A stretch of DNA of 64,000 bases from Salvator merianae (GCA_003586115.2 QVOM02000115.1:8166799-8230798); one strand, 5' to 3'. Shown: positions 44,625 to 56,229, counted from the stretch's first letter. Translations and numbers: made by a program. Notes: a model not told the origin generated them from the sequence alone.

Positions 44625-45067
44625 TTGGTCTTCATTTATTATTATTGCCTTCTTTTTGGTCATGGTTTTTGATTTCAGTCTGCTAGACGTTCAGACTATG
44701 TGCAGAACATACTTCTTGGATAGTCTCCCAGATGTGTTAGCTCAGAATTCATTGCCACATCTAATCCAATGGACAGCTTGTCATCTTCTAAATCTTGAGT
44801 GTTTTGGACAGAGGCCACATAAGGGGCTATTTGGAGTTTGCCCAGTTGTTAAGGTTCTGTACTGCATCTTCCCATGGTCTGCCTAAGCTGATGGGTAACC
44901 AAGACAGGCCTTCCATAGTGACAGCATCCAGGAGACATAACCCCCTCTCTTGCAGGATTCACATGGCTGACTATTGAAGAACATGAGGGACAACAAGTCT
45001 TCCCCATGCAGGTACTGTCACTGTTTTAGCTTTTTTATTTTATCTGTTTTTGCAATGATTTTATTGT
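44625..45067. other. Unassigned non-coding DNA
   Basis: No gene was seen. The 154-codon frame beginning at 44422 starts inside the MITE and is therefore not credible. The stretch runs up to GGCCAGCC, the left hAT duplication. Confidence 0.5.
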
Positions 45068-45075
45068 GGCCAGCC

Positions 45076-45360
45076 CAGCGGTGTAGCTGACGTTTTTGCT
45101 ACCCGAGGCCATGTGGCGGCAGAGGAGTGTGAGTGAGGGTGCCCTGCCCTGCAGCCTCCTACCCTGCCGCCGCCCTGCCGACTGCCGGCCGGCAGGGTGC
45201 TGCGCTCTCCTTCTCTGCAGCTTCCTACCCCCACCACCACCCCGCTCGCACTCACGCTCAGGTGAAAGTTTGCGCGCCAGGCAGGCAGAGAAGGGGCTGG
45301 CTGCATGTGCCGCCTGGGACAACGTGCCACCCGGGGCACCCCCTCCTTCCTATGCCACTG
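45076..45360. mobile_element. hAT-type MITE, CAGYGGYRTAGC family, GC-rich, perfect 8-bp duplication
   Basis: The left CAGCGGTGTAGC and the right end in reverse complement (CAGTGGCATAGG) are inverted repeats. Identical GGCCAGCC octamers flank it (45068-45075 and 45361-45368). CAGTGGCGTAGC-type ends are familiar from vertebrate hAT MITEs. The 285-bp interior is very GC- and CpG-rich (GCCGCCGCCCTGCCGACTGC), which creates long spurious frames on both strands and could be mistaken for a CpG island. Confidence 0.88.
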
Positions 45361-45461
45361 GGCCAGCCTTGAGACCTTCAGGGATAGGGCAGGATAGAAA
45401 TATATTTAGAGATAGATAGATAGAGGGTCCAAGGCTGTTTTTATTATTGAATTCTGACTGC

Positions 45462-45725
45462 ATCTCCACTTTTGGGTGGAGGCACTGCAGAAAGAAGGCA
45501 CTTCCCTTCTTGTCTCCACTTCAAAGTGAAGAGGTACTGCAGAATTGCACCTCCTCTCTGAAAGGTAGGAGAAACTGCCCTGCAAAGGAGGTGCCTCCAC
45601 TGGGGATAGTGCCAGAAAAGAGGTGGTGAGGTCACCCTGAGGTGCTTGCTGCTGCCGGAAATGGAGACAAGGTAGCAGCAGGAGCTTTATTTGACCCGTG
45701 GAGGTGCTCTCCATCAGTATGTGGA
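45462..45725. repeat. Dispersed repeat, paralogue of 20817-21115
   Basis: Shares TCTCCACTT, CTGCAGAATTGCACC, AGGAGAAACTGCCCT, GCAAAGGAG and GGTGCTCTCC in order with 20817-21115. A short GATA run (45405-45424) lies just upstream. Confidence 0.5.
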
Positions 45726-47586
45726 GGCATGGCCTCAGTTTGTATAGATATATTGTTGAGTCTGCTTGCCTCTAGGTTATGTACTTGCCGTGGGGCCCAA
45801 AAGTGGGTCTGGCCATTCCATCTTCTAACTTATAGACACACATCCAATAACCCATTCATATGAGCATCAGTTGGAAAGTGGGCTAACTGAATTATCCTGG
45901 CTTTTGGATGAATGGGAAGGAAACAATCTGTGTCTCCATCAAAGTACTAAGTTGAGAAAAAAAGGTTTAAACCTTTCTATCTGCTCCAGCATTGTATCTT
46001 AATTTTTGTTGGGTTTTGATATCAGTGCTCAAGTCAGTGGAGTCTTTGGTAGCTAGAAAAATCAACTGATGCCTGTGTGAAATCCACAAACAGAAGAATC
46101 ACCATTTTCATTATGAACTAGTTTGGTGAGGTTTCTGGTCAAAAATGAGCATAGGAATAAAAATACATCTTTCAATCCTGTTCTGATTTCCTCCACTCTA
46201 GTATCAAGATATCTTCCCTTCCAATCTGGGTAACCATGACGAGAATTATTAATATAGGGAAGATTTCAGTTGCACCTTTTATACTAGAATTAACATTCCT
46301 CCAATTTTAATTTAATTTGATTCAAATTGTACAAAAGTGATGTGTACATAGTTGGAGATACTCATCAGTGGTGTGTTCATCTTGGCTGAGTTTGCAGAAC
46401 AAGGCAGGGCACATCTGTCACCGCTTGCTATTTATGCAAAATAACAAAGGTCAAAAATCTCAAGCAGCAACAGAATATCGTAAATATGTTTTTGCATTCT
46501 GCCTCTGAACTTCCACACTCGGCACCCTGAGACACGGCAGTGTCAATTGTTTCTCTTTCAACAGTTATGTGCTTTCAAGTGAATATTAGTTCTTGTGAAA
46601 GCAACTGAGTTGATATTCATGGAGGTGAAGGCTCCAGCTCTGTACACAAATTAGGCTTAGCAAAATGCAGTCACAGTGCAACATTTCCAGCCAATGTGTC
46701 TGAACCACATATATCAAGGGGGAAGAAGAAAGATGAGTTGCTTTGCTTGTGCTGAAGTACCTCTTTTGAGGCTGTCAACATGGACGCCAATTAGCGCCAG
46801 TTATGGCAGTGCAGTTTGTTTTTGTTTTTTAAGTGCTATGGACACATGGTGTCTGAGGATACTCAGTTCTCCTATATCAGGTTACAGAGGCCATAGATAT
46901 TGATGAGCTTTAGATGTCTGTGGGAAAAGAGATGTCAATTAAGGTGCACCAGTCATTGCAAAACACCAACACCAAAAATGTTCATATCATAGTTATGGAA
47001 CTCAGTCTTCACAGGCATGCTATGAATGTATACCAGTTTGACTATCATGGCTTCTACCAAGAAGAGAAGGGATGCTAGTCTTTGTAAGACACTGATAGTT
47101 AGAAAAACAATAGAATGACAAATGAGTATTCATAAGAGGTAGTGTTGTAGCCATATGCTTCCGAGAATCCCCTACTTTGAATGTAAAGTGCCAACCAAGG
47201 CAGGACTCTGCTGAGGCAAAGACACCCCTGGACATTACATAAATACTGCACAATTGGCATATTATTGGCATTTGGGCTGGAAGTACAGAATTATGATAAG
47301 AAAACCTGAGATTTCTATATTAGGACATAGCCAAGATCCAAAAATATACTTTTAAAATACAAGCCTCCATTCTGGCATGGAAGGAAAAGATTGCAAAACA
47401 CACTGTTTGTCTGCAGAGCAGAAGTTGAAAAACTCTGCATTTGCAAAGGATGGCCAGACAGGAAATAATCTGTTTAACTCTGCAAGTATAGCTGTGAATG
47501 AATTCTGTGAGGAAAACAAGGCACTAAAGAACAAGAGCTATTGGGCAGCCCGGAGAGCATATATAAGAGAGATCTTTATCTGGAAT
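45726..47586. other. Unassigned non-coding DNA
   Basis: No gene, SINE or DNA-element termini were recognised. It is one of the longest repeat-poor stretches of the window by eye. Confidence 0.45.
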
Positions 47587-48628
47587 GTTGGATAGGCTTA
47601 ATACATTCAGGTTGAACCTATTGTTCCTAGTCTGATTGGATCATTGTCTGCAGTGGAGCCAAGTCATCAACTCAGATTTGTAATCAAAATCCTCTCTGTC
47701 CTGAAGCCAAAACATTCTGAGTCACACACCTCTTTTGTTTCTTTTCCCGCCATTCCTCTAGCTCCTCCTTCTCCATTCTCCTGAATGAAACCTCCAGTCC
47801 CCTCCCCATGGGTGTCCCTTCTCCTTGTTTAATTTTCCCACCTGGAGATTGTCATTTACCTTTATAGGATTCCTGATCCTCCGCTCCCTATGCTGAACTA
47901 TAGGGGCAGGGTCTTTGCACCCAGATTTAGAGAATATAAAAATAAGACATTGGGAGCAGCTCTCTCTCTCCTCCCCCAATTTTCCATCACTACTACAGTT
48001 CTCTTTCCATCATCAACTCTATGGTTCCTGATCTCATCTCCATCACCTGCTGCCCAGATGCCTTGGACCCGGCTGTCACCATGTGCTACCCTCCAGCTTG
48101 AAGCACTTGCTGCATTCCAAAACTCTCACTTCTTCTAGCTTTCTGTCTTTGCCTACAAACAGCTCACTTGCCAGCTCTTTAAATCATGTTTTGGCTAAGC
48201 AGAGGAGTTTGGCTGTTGCACAAAACTCCTTCTCCACGGCTCCGGCAAAGAAGTTGTCTTGGTCCAGTTTCATCTCGTCTGCCTGAACATTGCTTCCAAG
48301 TCCATTTCATGTCAGTGAGGGTGAGAACCAACTGCTCCTGGTTAGGTTAAAGCTCCTAGATAGTGTAGGATATTTTAAGTCAGGTTCTTTCCTTCCTCTT
48401 CTCTGTGCCTTTCATACTGCCAAAGGTCACCTTGGGTATTTTTCCTGTGCTGAGATACCATTGCTTATTTGGTTTGCTTTGTGCCTATGTCATTCATTGG
48501 GATTCCCTTGAAGTGCTCTGCACAGTGCCTGCCAGAAATTCCCATTTCCCTCTTTTGATACTGCTGTCTTAATAAAATCTCTTCTTTAACGAAGAAACTG
48601 CCCCTTCGGAGTCTATTTTCCCTGCAGT
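47587..48628 (+). mobile_element. Possible solo LTR of an endogenous retrovirus-like element
   Basis: The 3' part looks like U3-R-U5. A TATA-like box lies at 47935-47943 (AATATAAAA), pyrimidine-rich sequence follows, then AATAAA at 48571-48576, and after about 50 bp the stretch ends in TCCCTGCA. TG at 47587 (TGTTGG) is only one possible 5' end. I could not pair a target duplication, and there are no flanking gag/pol/env remnants. It could also be ordinary promoter-like DNA. Confidence 0.35.
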
Positions 48629-48769
48629 TTGTATTGTTTTAATGGAGTACTTGCCAAGCTATGGTTATTAAAGTCATCTTGGTGGGGTTCATGGTTAGAC
48701 TACTAATCTCCCCATGTAATACACTGTAACCGCGTCACTCTATACAAGATTTTTCATATGCTTATTAAA

Positions 48770-48823
48770 ATGTGCTCCTATCTCTAGGAAGAAGCCTGCT
48801 GGATCAGACCAACAACTATCTAT
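48770..48823 (-). mobile_element. CR1-like LINE 3' UTR fragment
   Basis: 'GAAGAAGCCTGCTGGATCAG' followed by 'ACCAACAACTATCTAT' matches the LINE's 'agccctgctggatcaggccaatggcccatct' region. A family-C MITE starts immediately afterwards. Confidence 0.6.
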
Positions 48824-48956
48824 GGGCTTTTCTGCACTGGCCAGTACATTGGACCAGCAAGCCTAGTAGGAATCCCCTTAGATCACACCAGCATGTGGAA
48901 GAGAGGCTCCTAGTATACTTTGCTGGCTCAGTATACCAAGCAGGGCAGAATCACCC
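48824..48956. mobile_element. MITE, family C, with TAT duplication
   Basis: The left GGGCTTTTCTGCACTGGCC and the right end in reverse complement (GGGTGATTCTGCCCTGC) are inverted repeats. They continue inward as GGACCAGCAAG / AGCCAGCAAAG. TAT flanks both sides (48821-48823 and 48957-48959), a 3-bp duplication. It is inserted in, or at the edge of, a CR1 fragment. Confidence 0.75.
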
Positions 48957-48959
48957 TAT

Positions 48960-49649
48960 CCTGTACATCATATTCCTGACATCAACAGCCTTTAACCTTA
49001 AATAAAACTTTCCTCGAAATGCAAACATAATCCTTTTTTAAATCTGGATAACAACAGAATAACCCCTCTTAGCCTGCCTTTTTCCTCATCCTGCTTGTGG
49101 TGGTAATGGTGAGGCAGGGCAACTATTTAAAATTTTACACATCTGCAAGTTAAATGAAAGTACACATTGAACATTATGTATTTTTGGCTGTTACACTGAA
49201 TTCGGCAAAGTGTTGTTGAAGCATATGTTGGTGAAAGCACTAGCTGTATTTTTTTAATAACTATATATGACCTGAAAATACATATATCACTATGCTTATC
49301 TACCACATTTAGTTCATTGTGCAATACTGTGCAATGATGTCGCTATTGCGAGTTTTGTGATGTGGAACTTGTGATGGGCAGCTTCGGGGGTGAGAGAATT
49401 GAACAAGAATTAGGAAACCGCAGGAGGAGTTGGAGGAAATATACATGAGAAAATGGGGATCTCTTGCATACTTCCTGTTTCTATGGAGGAAATAGGATGC
49501 TCCACACTCACAACTTAATGCAAGTCATTTCTTAGCATGAATGGTGCTATGTTATCATTATGGTTGCAAACTGGTTTAAATACCTTTGCAAAACCAAACC
49601 AAACCTCAAACTACATCCGTTTAAGTGCACCGGCACTGCATATACAGTA
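48960..49649. other. Unassigned non-coding DNA
   Basis: No gene was seen. AT-rich around 49190-49320. Confidence 0.45.
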
Positions 49650-49705
49650 TTTGAGCAGGGAGTTGGACCAGGTGACCTCAAATGGCCCTTGTCTCCAATT
49701 CCAAA
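49650..49705 (+). mobile_element. CR1-type LINE 3' end fragment
   Basis: TTGAGCAGGGAGTTGGACCA followed by GGTGACCTCAAATGGCCC and TCCAATTCC matches the CR1 3' end known widely in sauropsids ('ttgagcagggggttggactagatgacct...ccaactc'). Confidence 0.65.
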
Positions 49706-50147
49706 AAAGCATCATTACGTTAATTAAGAAGGAGATAAAGATCTTAAAACATTTGGAACAGCAAACAGGTACTACAGTAATGATGCATAATCAGTTTCAT
49801 ATTTATAATGTCATATTTTGTAGATAAAATATTGAAGCTTTAGGCTGTGCAACTGAGGAGAATTATACTTAAGTCGATGACTTTATTTTGAGGAGGCAAT
49901 GTTTATGCATAGTGATGTTACACACATAAATTAGAATGCAAAGCTGGAGAACACTATAGAACATATGTTGAGGAAAAGGATTTTAGGAAGGCAACAAAGC
50001 TCTCTTGTCTTAAAAAGTTTAATTACATCAATTATGAACGTGATAAGGATCATATTAAGTATTCTGAATACAAAATTGGCACCACGAGTATATATTAAAA
50101 CAGGATTGTGGGGTAGAGAATCAATTCATCACTCTTTCTCATATATA
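49706..50147. other. Unassigned AT-rich non-coding DNA
   Basis: No gene or repeat terminus was seen. Confidence 0.45.
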
Positions 50148-50240
50148 TTTAGCAGCACAATCCTGTCTATTCAGAAGCAAGTCTCACTGAATTTCATGGG
50201 GCTTACTCCCAGGAAAGCCTGTTTAGAATGCAGCCTAGGT
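50148..50240 (+). repeat. Squamate interspersed repeat ('GGGGCTTACTCCCAGG' type)
   Basis: CAGCACAATCCTGTCTATTC, CAGAAGCAAGTCTCACTGAA and GGGGCTTACTCCCAGGAAAG in order, ending AGAATGCAGCCT. I recognise this roughly 90-bp unit as very common in squamate genomes; its class is not something I can state. Confidence 0.65.
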
Positions 50241-52162
50241 GAAAAGTGTCAGGAAAGTAGGTGGCTATTTACACATTAAAGAAAGAAAAAGAAACACATC
50301 ACCAAGAAAGAGGACAAGTTTCTGCAGAGAATTTGCATATCCTAATTCAGGAACAGTATCTACAATTTAAATTGAAATTGGACATCTTATCATAATGGGC
50401 AATCTGTGGGCTCACTAGATAGAGACTAACTGTTGACAGGCAACTTCACAATCCCTTTTTACCCATCTTAACGCTTGTTTTTAACCCGGATTTGCTCTTC
50501 AAGTTGAGGGTTGCCTTTGGGGATGGTAGGAAAAAGTGTCTGAGGGTACCATACTGTTAAATTTTGTTTGTGAATGCTTGAAGATGGAGTTGGTTTCCAA
50601 ATTGTTATTCCAGGTAGGATTCAGCTGTTTTCATTGGTGGGGTAATTTTATAATGTACATCATTACTGCAGTGTACATGGCACTAGTGCAGCATATCCTT
50701 TGGCATGAGTGTCATGCCTGAGTTGTGATTTACTAAGGGATCAGAAAAGACCATGGTGCTGCTCCCACTGCAGATGGGTCGCTGCAATTAAAAAAAAAAA
50801 AGTGCTGGTAAGTTATGGCAAAGAACTGCTCCAGGCAGGGAACTACAGAAGAAAGTCGAGGAAACCTCTCTCCAATAGCAGAATAAGAATAGATGATGAT
50901 GAGAGGGACATGCATGGGGATCAAGTTATGTAGCTCCTTCCTGTAGCTCCCCAAATCAGAGGCCTGATGTACCTTCAAAAAGCTGGATTGGTAAGATAAG
51001 AAGCCAGAAGACTCCCCCAGAACCTGCATGATAAAACCTCTCGCAAATCCAGAGTCAGTCTGACAACAGTGCAGGATACAGCACACAGCACAAAGATGGC
51101 GATGAGTGGACATAGAGGGCACTGAAATGAGAGCTTAATCAGGTCTGCCAGTGGGACCAGTGGCCCTGATACAGTACACAGGAGGTGTGCAGAAGACATG
51201 CCTCCCATATTCAGGACTAATGGGGAATGCGATTCGGTGATGCGCCATAGCTGCTACTGAAATGCATTTCCCAGGGGCTTAGAGGCTCTTTTGTTCCTAG
51301 CTCTTGGAGGCATAGGGGTATGACTGTGATACTCTCGCAGACTTCAAGCCTGTGGTGTGGGCTGGTATGGGTCAGTGCTGTTGTGCAGATGGCACTGATC
51401 CCACCTACATCTTCCTCTGATTGGAATCAGTGGGCCTTACTGATCCACATACAAAATTGGATGCCAAAAGAGTAAAGAACCAGTAAGTCAACAAACACAA
51501 AGTAAACCTCCAAAATAACCATCCCTGCAGCATACACTAAAGATAAAAGATGACCAGTTTTAGGAGTGGTTTCCATGCTAATTTAACTTAATAACTTGTT
51601 CTCAGAGACAGAGATGGTACCAGATACATATGATAGAGAGTACATTAATTCCCTTTAGTACAAACCTTTTGCCAATGTTGGAAATAATGTAAGTTGGGAA
51701 GTTCCAGTTTAGGGAATAAGGAGAAGAGCTAGGGGAAAAGGGGAGAAAGAAGTGTAAACAAAGTGTTATTGCTGTGTAGCTATTGTAGAAAGTAATATTT
51801 AATATTTGAAGCTATTGTTTAGAGTTGGGTCAGCAGTTTAAAATCATATTTGAGTCATAGATCCCTAGTGATCCCACAAAGTTTCTCAATCTATATTATT
51901 TTCCCATAATTTATCAAGTTTTAGTGCCTGGCTTAAAAATCAATCTAAATATCTGTACAAGTTTTTTCAGTTAATTTGTAAGGAAGGAAGCAGTTCATCT
52001 GAATACAAATGTATATTCCAAAAAAAAGGAGAAAAAATGTGAGGGGGAAGTTTGGGGGGAAAATACAAGTAATTGAATATAAAAGATTACATGAGAAATA
52101 AACATAATATAAATAAAAACAATGATAAAACCTATATGTATGACTACTTATCTATCTTTGAA
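50241..52162. other. Unassigned non-coding DNA
   Basis: A11 run near 50792. Opposed frames at 50709-51208 (74-129 codons) have no recognisable domain. No gene was supported. Confidence 0.4.
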
Positions 52163-52246
52163 TATAGGTGTGTGTGTGTGTGTACACCCCTATATTTTGT
52201 AATTATACACACACACCATATATTTTGTAATTATATATATACTAAT

Positions 52247-52296
<50 letters not shown>

Positions 52297-52297
52297 A
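52163..52297. repeat. Low-complexity cluster: (TG)n, ATATTTTGTAATTATA x2, (GATA)n
   Basis: A short TG tract (52168-52182) is followed by CACACACAC, and the motif ATATTTTGTAATTATA occurs twice (about 52191-52206 and 52219-52234). A (GATA)n array of about 12 units then runs from 52247 to 52297. Confidence 0.9.
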
Positions 52298-53451
52298 AAC
52301 TACAAACTACAGCATTTAAATTTTGAAACTGAAGTAGTTTATAGAGCAGCCTGTGTGGAAAAGGAGAGTGAATTGGTTGGAATTGGTTGGGAGAAATATG
52401 CTAAATTTGTCCAAATTGCTTGTTTCTAGAAATTACAAAAAATCACTAAACTGAAAATACTCAATATATTTTTAATTAAAAAATCTTCTTGTTCACCTAT
52501 TACAAAAAAGGAAAAGAAAATGAATGATGGTGCTGAGTGATATATTGACCACATCTAAACAAGACTTTAATTTCAGACAAGCAAATTTAATCAAATCTTA
52601 TAAGAAGTGATTTGGAAGAGATTATGGCTTTAGTTTTCGAACAGTGTAAACTTGGAAACTGTTTGACACCACCTGATATCTACTATATTAACATTCCAAA
52701 TCAACAATGTGCTGATAGTCACCCACCCTTAGGAATTTCACAAAACCACATTCACAGTCTGTTCTTTTACTCAGAGGTTGCATCCAGATGTTTACTGATT
52801 CTTCTGTATTTGGATTTTCAGGAACAAAGCATGGAGTTTCTGGAATATCCAAATATAGTGGAATAAACGAGTGATGTCTGGATGTATCCTTTCTCTCTTA
52901 CTGTACAAATTCAAAGGAGAAAGTGGTTCCTGGAGCAAAAAAAGAAGCCACTCTCCCAAGAGGCCTTGGTGTTACGCTTTATCCTGACTACTTAGACCAT
53001 ATATAAGGGAAACTCTAGAACCCTATATAAGGATGCTGCAATTTTCTGATTGTGTATAATTGAAATCATGTACAAAGAAACTATGTCCAAGGAGGGATGA
53101 TTGTATTTATTCCCTTCTCTTTCTCTTATTCTATTTCTTTCTATCCTGCTTTTCTTTCATCTGTTATGGAGCCAAAGGCAGTATACATGTGTTTCCCAGG
53201 ACACTGCTCATCAGAATACTTCTCAAGCTTAAAGATGCATTCACACACAGCAAAGGGCAGTATAAAAGTGCACTGGAGATGGTAGCATGTGGAAGCCAGT
53301 ATTCTAATCACATTTCTAATCCAACACTATAATGCGCTTGAGTTTTCTGTCTTTTAATTTGCATTAGAAGTAGGATGAGCACACAGATTGGTGGCAAGTA
53401 CTGCCTTCAGATAATCTTTGAGCTGCCTTTGAAGTGTTATTTTTAAACTGA
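52298..53451. other. Unassigned non-coding DNA
   Basis: No gene was seen. The 53060-53332 frame is AT/T-rich and has no domain. Confidence 0.45.
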
Positions 53452-54214
53452 GGCTGCATCTACATATAGTAAAAAAAATGGCTCAAAAGCAGCTAGATGT
53501 GATAGCATCCTCATGCTAGTGCATTATTCCACATTAAGAGCCTTTTTGCACTTTCCACCTTGGAATGTTTGTATCCAAACATTGCAAGGTGGAACAGTCC
53601 CCATGTACAGTGGCCATCTGCACTGCTAGGGCTAGAACAACCCAGAAATAGGCTTCTGCCACTTGCAGTGTGAATGCTGGCTGCCCCATCAGGACAGTGT
53701 CCGGGGAAACATCTGGCCACTGCCATGGTGACTGTGGACACAGTGGACGACTGTGCAGCCAGTCATGCTGCACCATGGCCTACAGAGTTTGCACCTGGAA
53801 GTAGGTGTGAATGCTGTGGAGCACAGCTGGGATAATCCCAAACAAGGTAAGTATTGGTGAGAGGGGATAGTATGAATATAAATTGGAATGTCATTTTTAA
53901 GTGTGATCTCTTGAGGCCAGAGATGTCCTCAAGACTTCTTATTTAGCAAGTGTGACAACAGCCTGGGAACATCTGTTAGCCACCCCTGATCACTAGGGCC
54001 TCTGCAAAATGCGGACACACTTCAGTAGTAAGCATGCAGACCCTCACTAGCATGGAAGTGTGAACAGACCCTTAAGGTCAGAAAATACACTTACAAAATG
54101 CATTCTCTGGTGTTTAACACGAATTAGAGGTAAGATGGGACTACCGGTATTTACATGCTACCACTTCTAAGATGCTTTTGAGTTGCTTTTTTTAAATGCA
54201 TGTGGATGTAGCCT
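53452..54214. mobile_element. MITE, family D, split by a family-A MITE
   Basis: The left GGCTGCATCTACATATAG and the right end in reverse complement (GGCTACATCCACATGCATTT) are inverted repeats. Each runs inward through an A-rich run and CTCAAAAGC. The two halves (53452-53537 and 54072-54214) rejoin across the inserted element to give a sequence matching the intact centre of other family-D copies. Confidence 0.75.
53538..54071. mobile_element. PIF/Harbinger-like MITE (family A) nested in family D
   Basis: The left GAGCCTTTTTGCACTT and the right end in reverse complement (GGGTCTGTTCACACTT) are inverted repeats. TTAA flanks both sides (53534-53537 and 54072-54075). It is 534 bp with the family's inner GCCATGGTGAC and CATCAGGACAGTG motifs. 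The 4-bp TTAA could equally be a TTA 3-bp duplication with a 1-bp shift of the end. Confidence 0.78.
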
Positions 54215-54696
54215 GAGATTTGCAAGGTTTATAAAAATCATTAGAAATTCAATGCCATTTTGAAGCCAATCTCGGTCTACTGGACAGAAGAGCAAATCTT
54301 ATGGACTGTAGTGAGTTTACCATTCAAACACACAGGATGACAATCCGAATAAAAGAGCTGCGTCCTCACACTGCAGTAGCATTCCGAATATGCAGGTTCA
54401 GAATGATACAATTCTATTGGCTTTTCAGGTTCTCTCCCAGTCTAACCAGTATGATTCCATTCTCACCCAATTTTTCTCACAGAAATGTATTTTCCTTATA
54501 AGAACGGATATGAGTGCCTGCTTATATCAGGAGTGGGATCTACAAATGAAAGTGTCAAGAAAACATGACTGTGTAATTCAGTTTCTTATTCACGTTTTAA
54601 GGACATTGGAAAGAATAAGAATGGAAGAAAAATAGTTGAAAAAGGGAATTCATTAAACTGCCTTGTCCACCAAAGGCAGCACTTTTTTTTTTGCCA

Positions 54697-55251
54697 AATT
54701 TGAGGGCCAAAGTCTTCTCCCCACTAGGTCTTGGATTGGAATATATTCTGATCCAAGGCCCATGCCTTGGGCAGAATAGGGGAGTCCCACCCCCCGTAGC
54801 CCACCCCCTTTGTCCACATGAGATGAAGCAGTGAACCAGGACACAGCCTGTATCCCAGTCCTGCTGTGGTCTAGAAGCAGACCAGAGTCCATATTCCAGA
54901 CTACAAAAGGAATGTAGACAGGTCCCCCTCATTGGCCAGAATACTGTGGAGGAGCCCTTTTGGCAGTGTTCTGGCAAATGCCACGGGCATGGCACTGGAA
55001 GTTGGTGCACCACCAAAATGGGTCCTCCTGGCAACAGCAAAGGCTGGGAACCTTCATTCCTGGCCTTCAAAAGCTCTGCAGCAGCTTTGAGGATTAGACA
55101 CAGACTTTGAAATTGGCGGCCAGGGCTGGCACAGCACAAGCTGTCTGAAATGTGAATGTGAGTGGCAACATATCCCAGGCTGGAGCGGGTTACATATTTT
55201 GGGTCAGGGTGTCCCACCCTAGCCTGGAATAAGGAAAGTTAAGTGCTAGAA
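54697..55251. mobile_element. MITE-like segment, GGCCTTTCTAGCAC end; holds the window's longest open frame
   Basis: The right end in reverse complement (GGCCTTTCTAGCACTTAACT, then CTTATTCCAGG) resembles both ends of 60606-60739. The left end near GGGCCAAAGTCTTC is less clear. The 206-codon minus-strand frame lies across this GC-richer repeat and has low-complexity, domain-less content, so I do not call it a gene. Confidence 0.5.
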
Positions 55252-55299
55252 AGGCCAAAGAATCCATGAGAGGGACACACACCCCCAAATGTACATTAA

Positions 55300-55640
55300 G
55301 GTGCTTATTCATTAATTCATTAGTTCATTCAAAGTAATATCCTATACTTCTTCAAAGAGGTTAGGGACGTATAAAATTTATAGAAGGCATCATAATGTAA
55401 AGTCAAAACACACTCTTATGACTAGAGCTACAGCTACAACTACAGCAATTGACAATTATATCTGAAGGGTTCAAGAACTTCATTTTCCACCCTGCATTTT
55501 ACCCTCAAGTTAGGTAGATTGGTCAGGCCAAAGGACAGTGACAGGCCCAAAGCCACCCTGTGATTTTTCATAACCAAGAGGAGATTTGAATCTAGGGAAT
55601 CCTAACACTTCAGCCACTTACACTGTCTGGTATGTACTGG
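55300..55640 (-). mobile_element. MIR/CORE-like tRNA-derived SINE
   Basis: On the minus strand, from 55637: GTGTAAGTGGCTGAAGTG (A-box region), TAGATTCAAATCTCC (B box), then CACAGGGTGGCTTTGGGCC and TGTCACTGTCCTTTGG. This is the typical order of MIR-like SINEs ('gttcaaatcc...tgaccttgggcaagtcac'). The downstream part at 55300-55480 is AT-rich and less certain. Old and diverged. Confidence 0.6.
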
Positions 55641-55776
55641 TAAGTTTTCATGTTCTCCAGAACTCCACATCACACCAGCGTGTTACACAAAGCAAGAGAG
55701 CATAGGCAAGTCCAAGGAAAAACAGAATGCAAAAATGTTCACAAAGTAGACTGCATATTGTAGCTATGAACTTATT

Positions 55777-55966
55777 TTTGCTGTGGTTGGGTATCCTTGA
55801 GTCATGGCCAACTCCAAATTGAGTGCATGGGTACCTCTATGCACTTTTCTTGGCAAAAATACAGAAGTGGTTTGCCATTGCCTACTTCTGGGGAGAGGCT
55901 GAGGCTCGAATGGGCAACCCTCTGCTTTCCAGGCCGTTTGCTCTATCAGTGAACTACAGCCATTTC
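55777..55966 (-). mobile_element. tRNA-headed SINE
   Basis: Reverse order of landmarks: GTTGGGTATCCTTGAGTCAT tail side, AGAAGTGGTTTGCCATTGCC body, and TTTGCTCTATCAGTGAACTA A-box side. The B-box region reads GAATGGGCAACC in place of GATTGAACC. Confidence 0.78.
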
Positions 55967-56082
55967 CATGAACTTATAATCTTCCATTTTAAAAAGGCAT
56001 GGTTCCCTTTATTTTTGCAAGATTGTAAAACACTACTGTCCTCTGTATTTGCATACTCAGACTATGCAATAAAGCAAACTCT

Positions 56083-56229
56083 GTTATTCTTGGGTACCAC
56101 TGAGTTGGGCACAGCTCTCCATGTAGTTGGCAAAGATACAGAATAATTTTGCCTTTACTCTCTTCTGGGGAGATGCTGGGGATTGAACCTGCTAGTGTCT
56201 GTTTCTCAGGCAGTTGCTATGGCCACTCC
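56083..56229 (-). mobile_element. tRNA-headed SINE, shortened
   Basis: CTTGGGTACCACTGAGTTGG at the tail side, then GGGGATTGAACCTGCTAGTG (B-box side) and GCAGTTGCTATGGCCAC. Part of the body is missing relative to 59361-59546. It lies only about 120 bp from the previous SINE. Confidence 0.72.

Noticed and set aside
44422..44886. 154-codon plus-strand frame
   Set aside because: Starts inside a family-A MITE and crosses its right terminus, with no domain.
45035..45419. Several about-100-codon frames and an apparent CpG island
   Set aside because: Inside a hAT element with inverted ends and a perfect 8-bp duplication.
54597..55217. 206-codon minus-strand open frame, the longest in the window
   Set aside because: It lies across a GC-richer MITE-like segment, has no recognisable domain, and shows no supported splice or promoter context.
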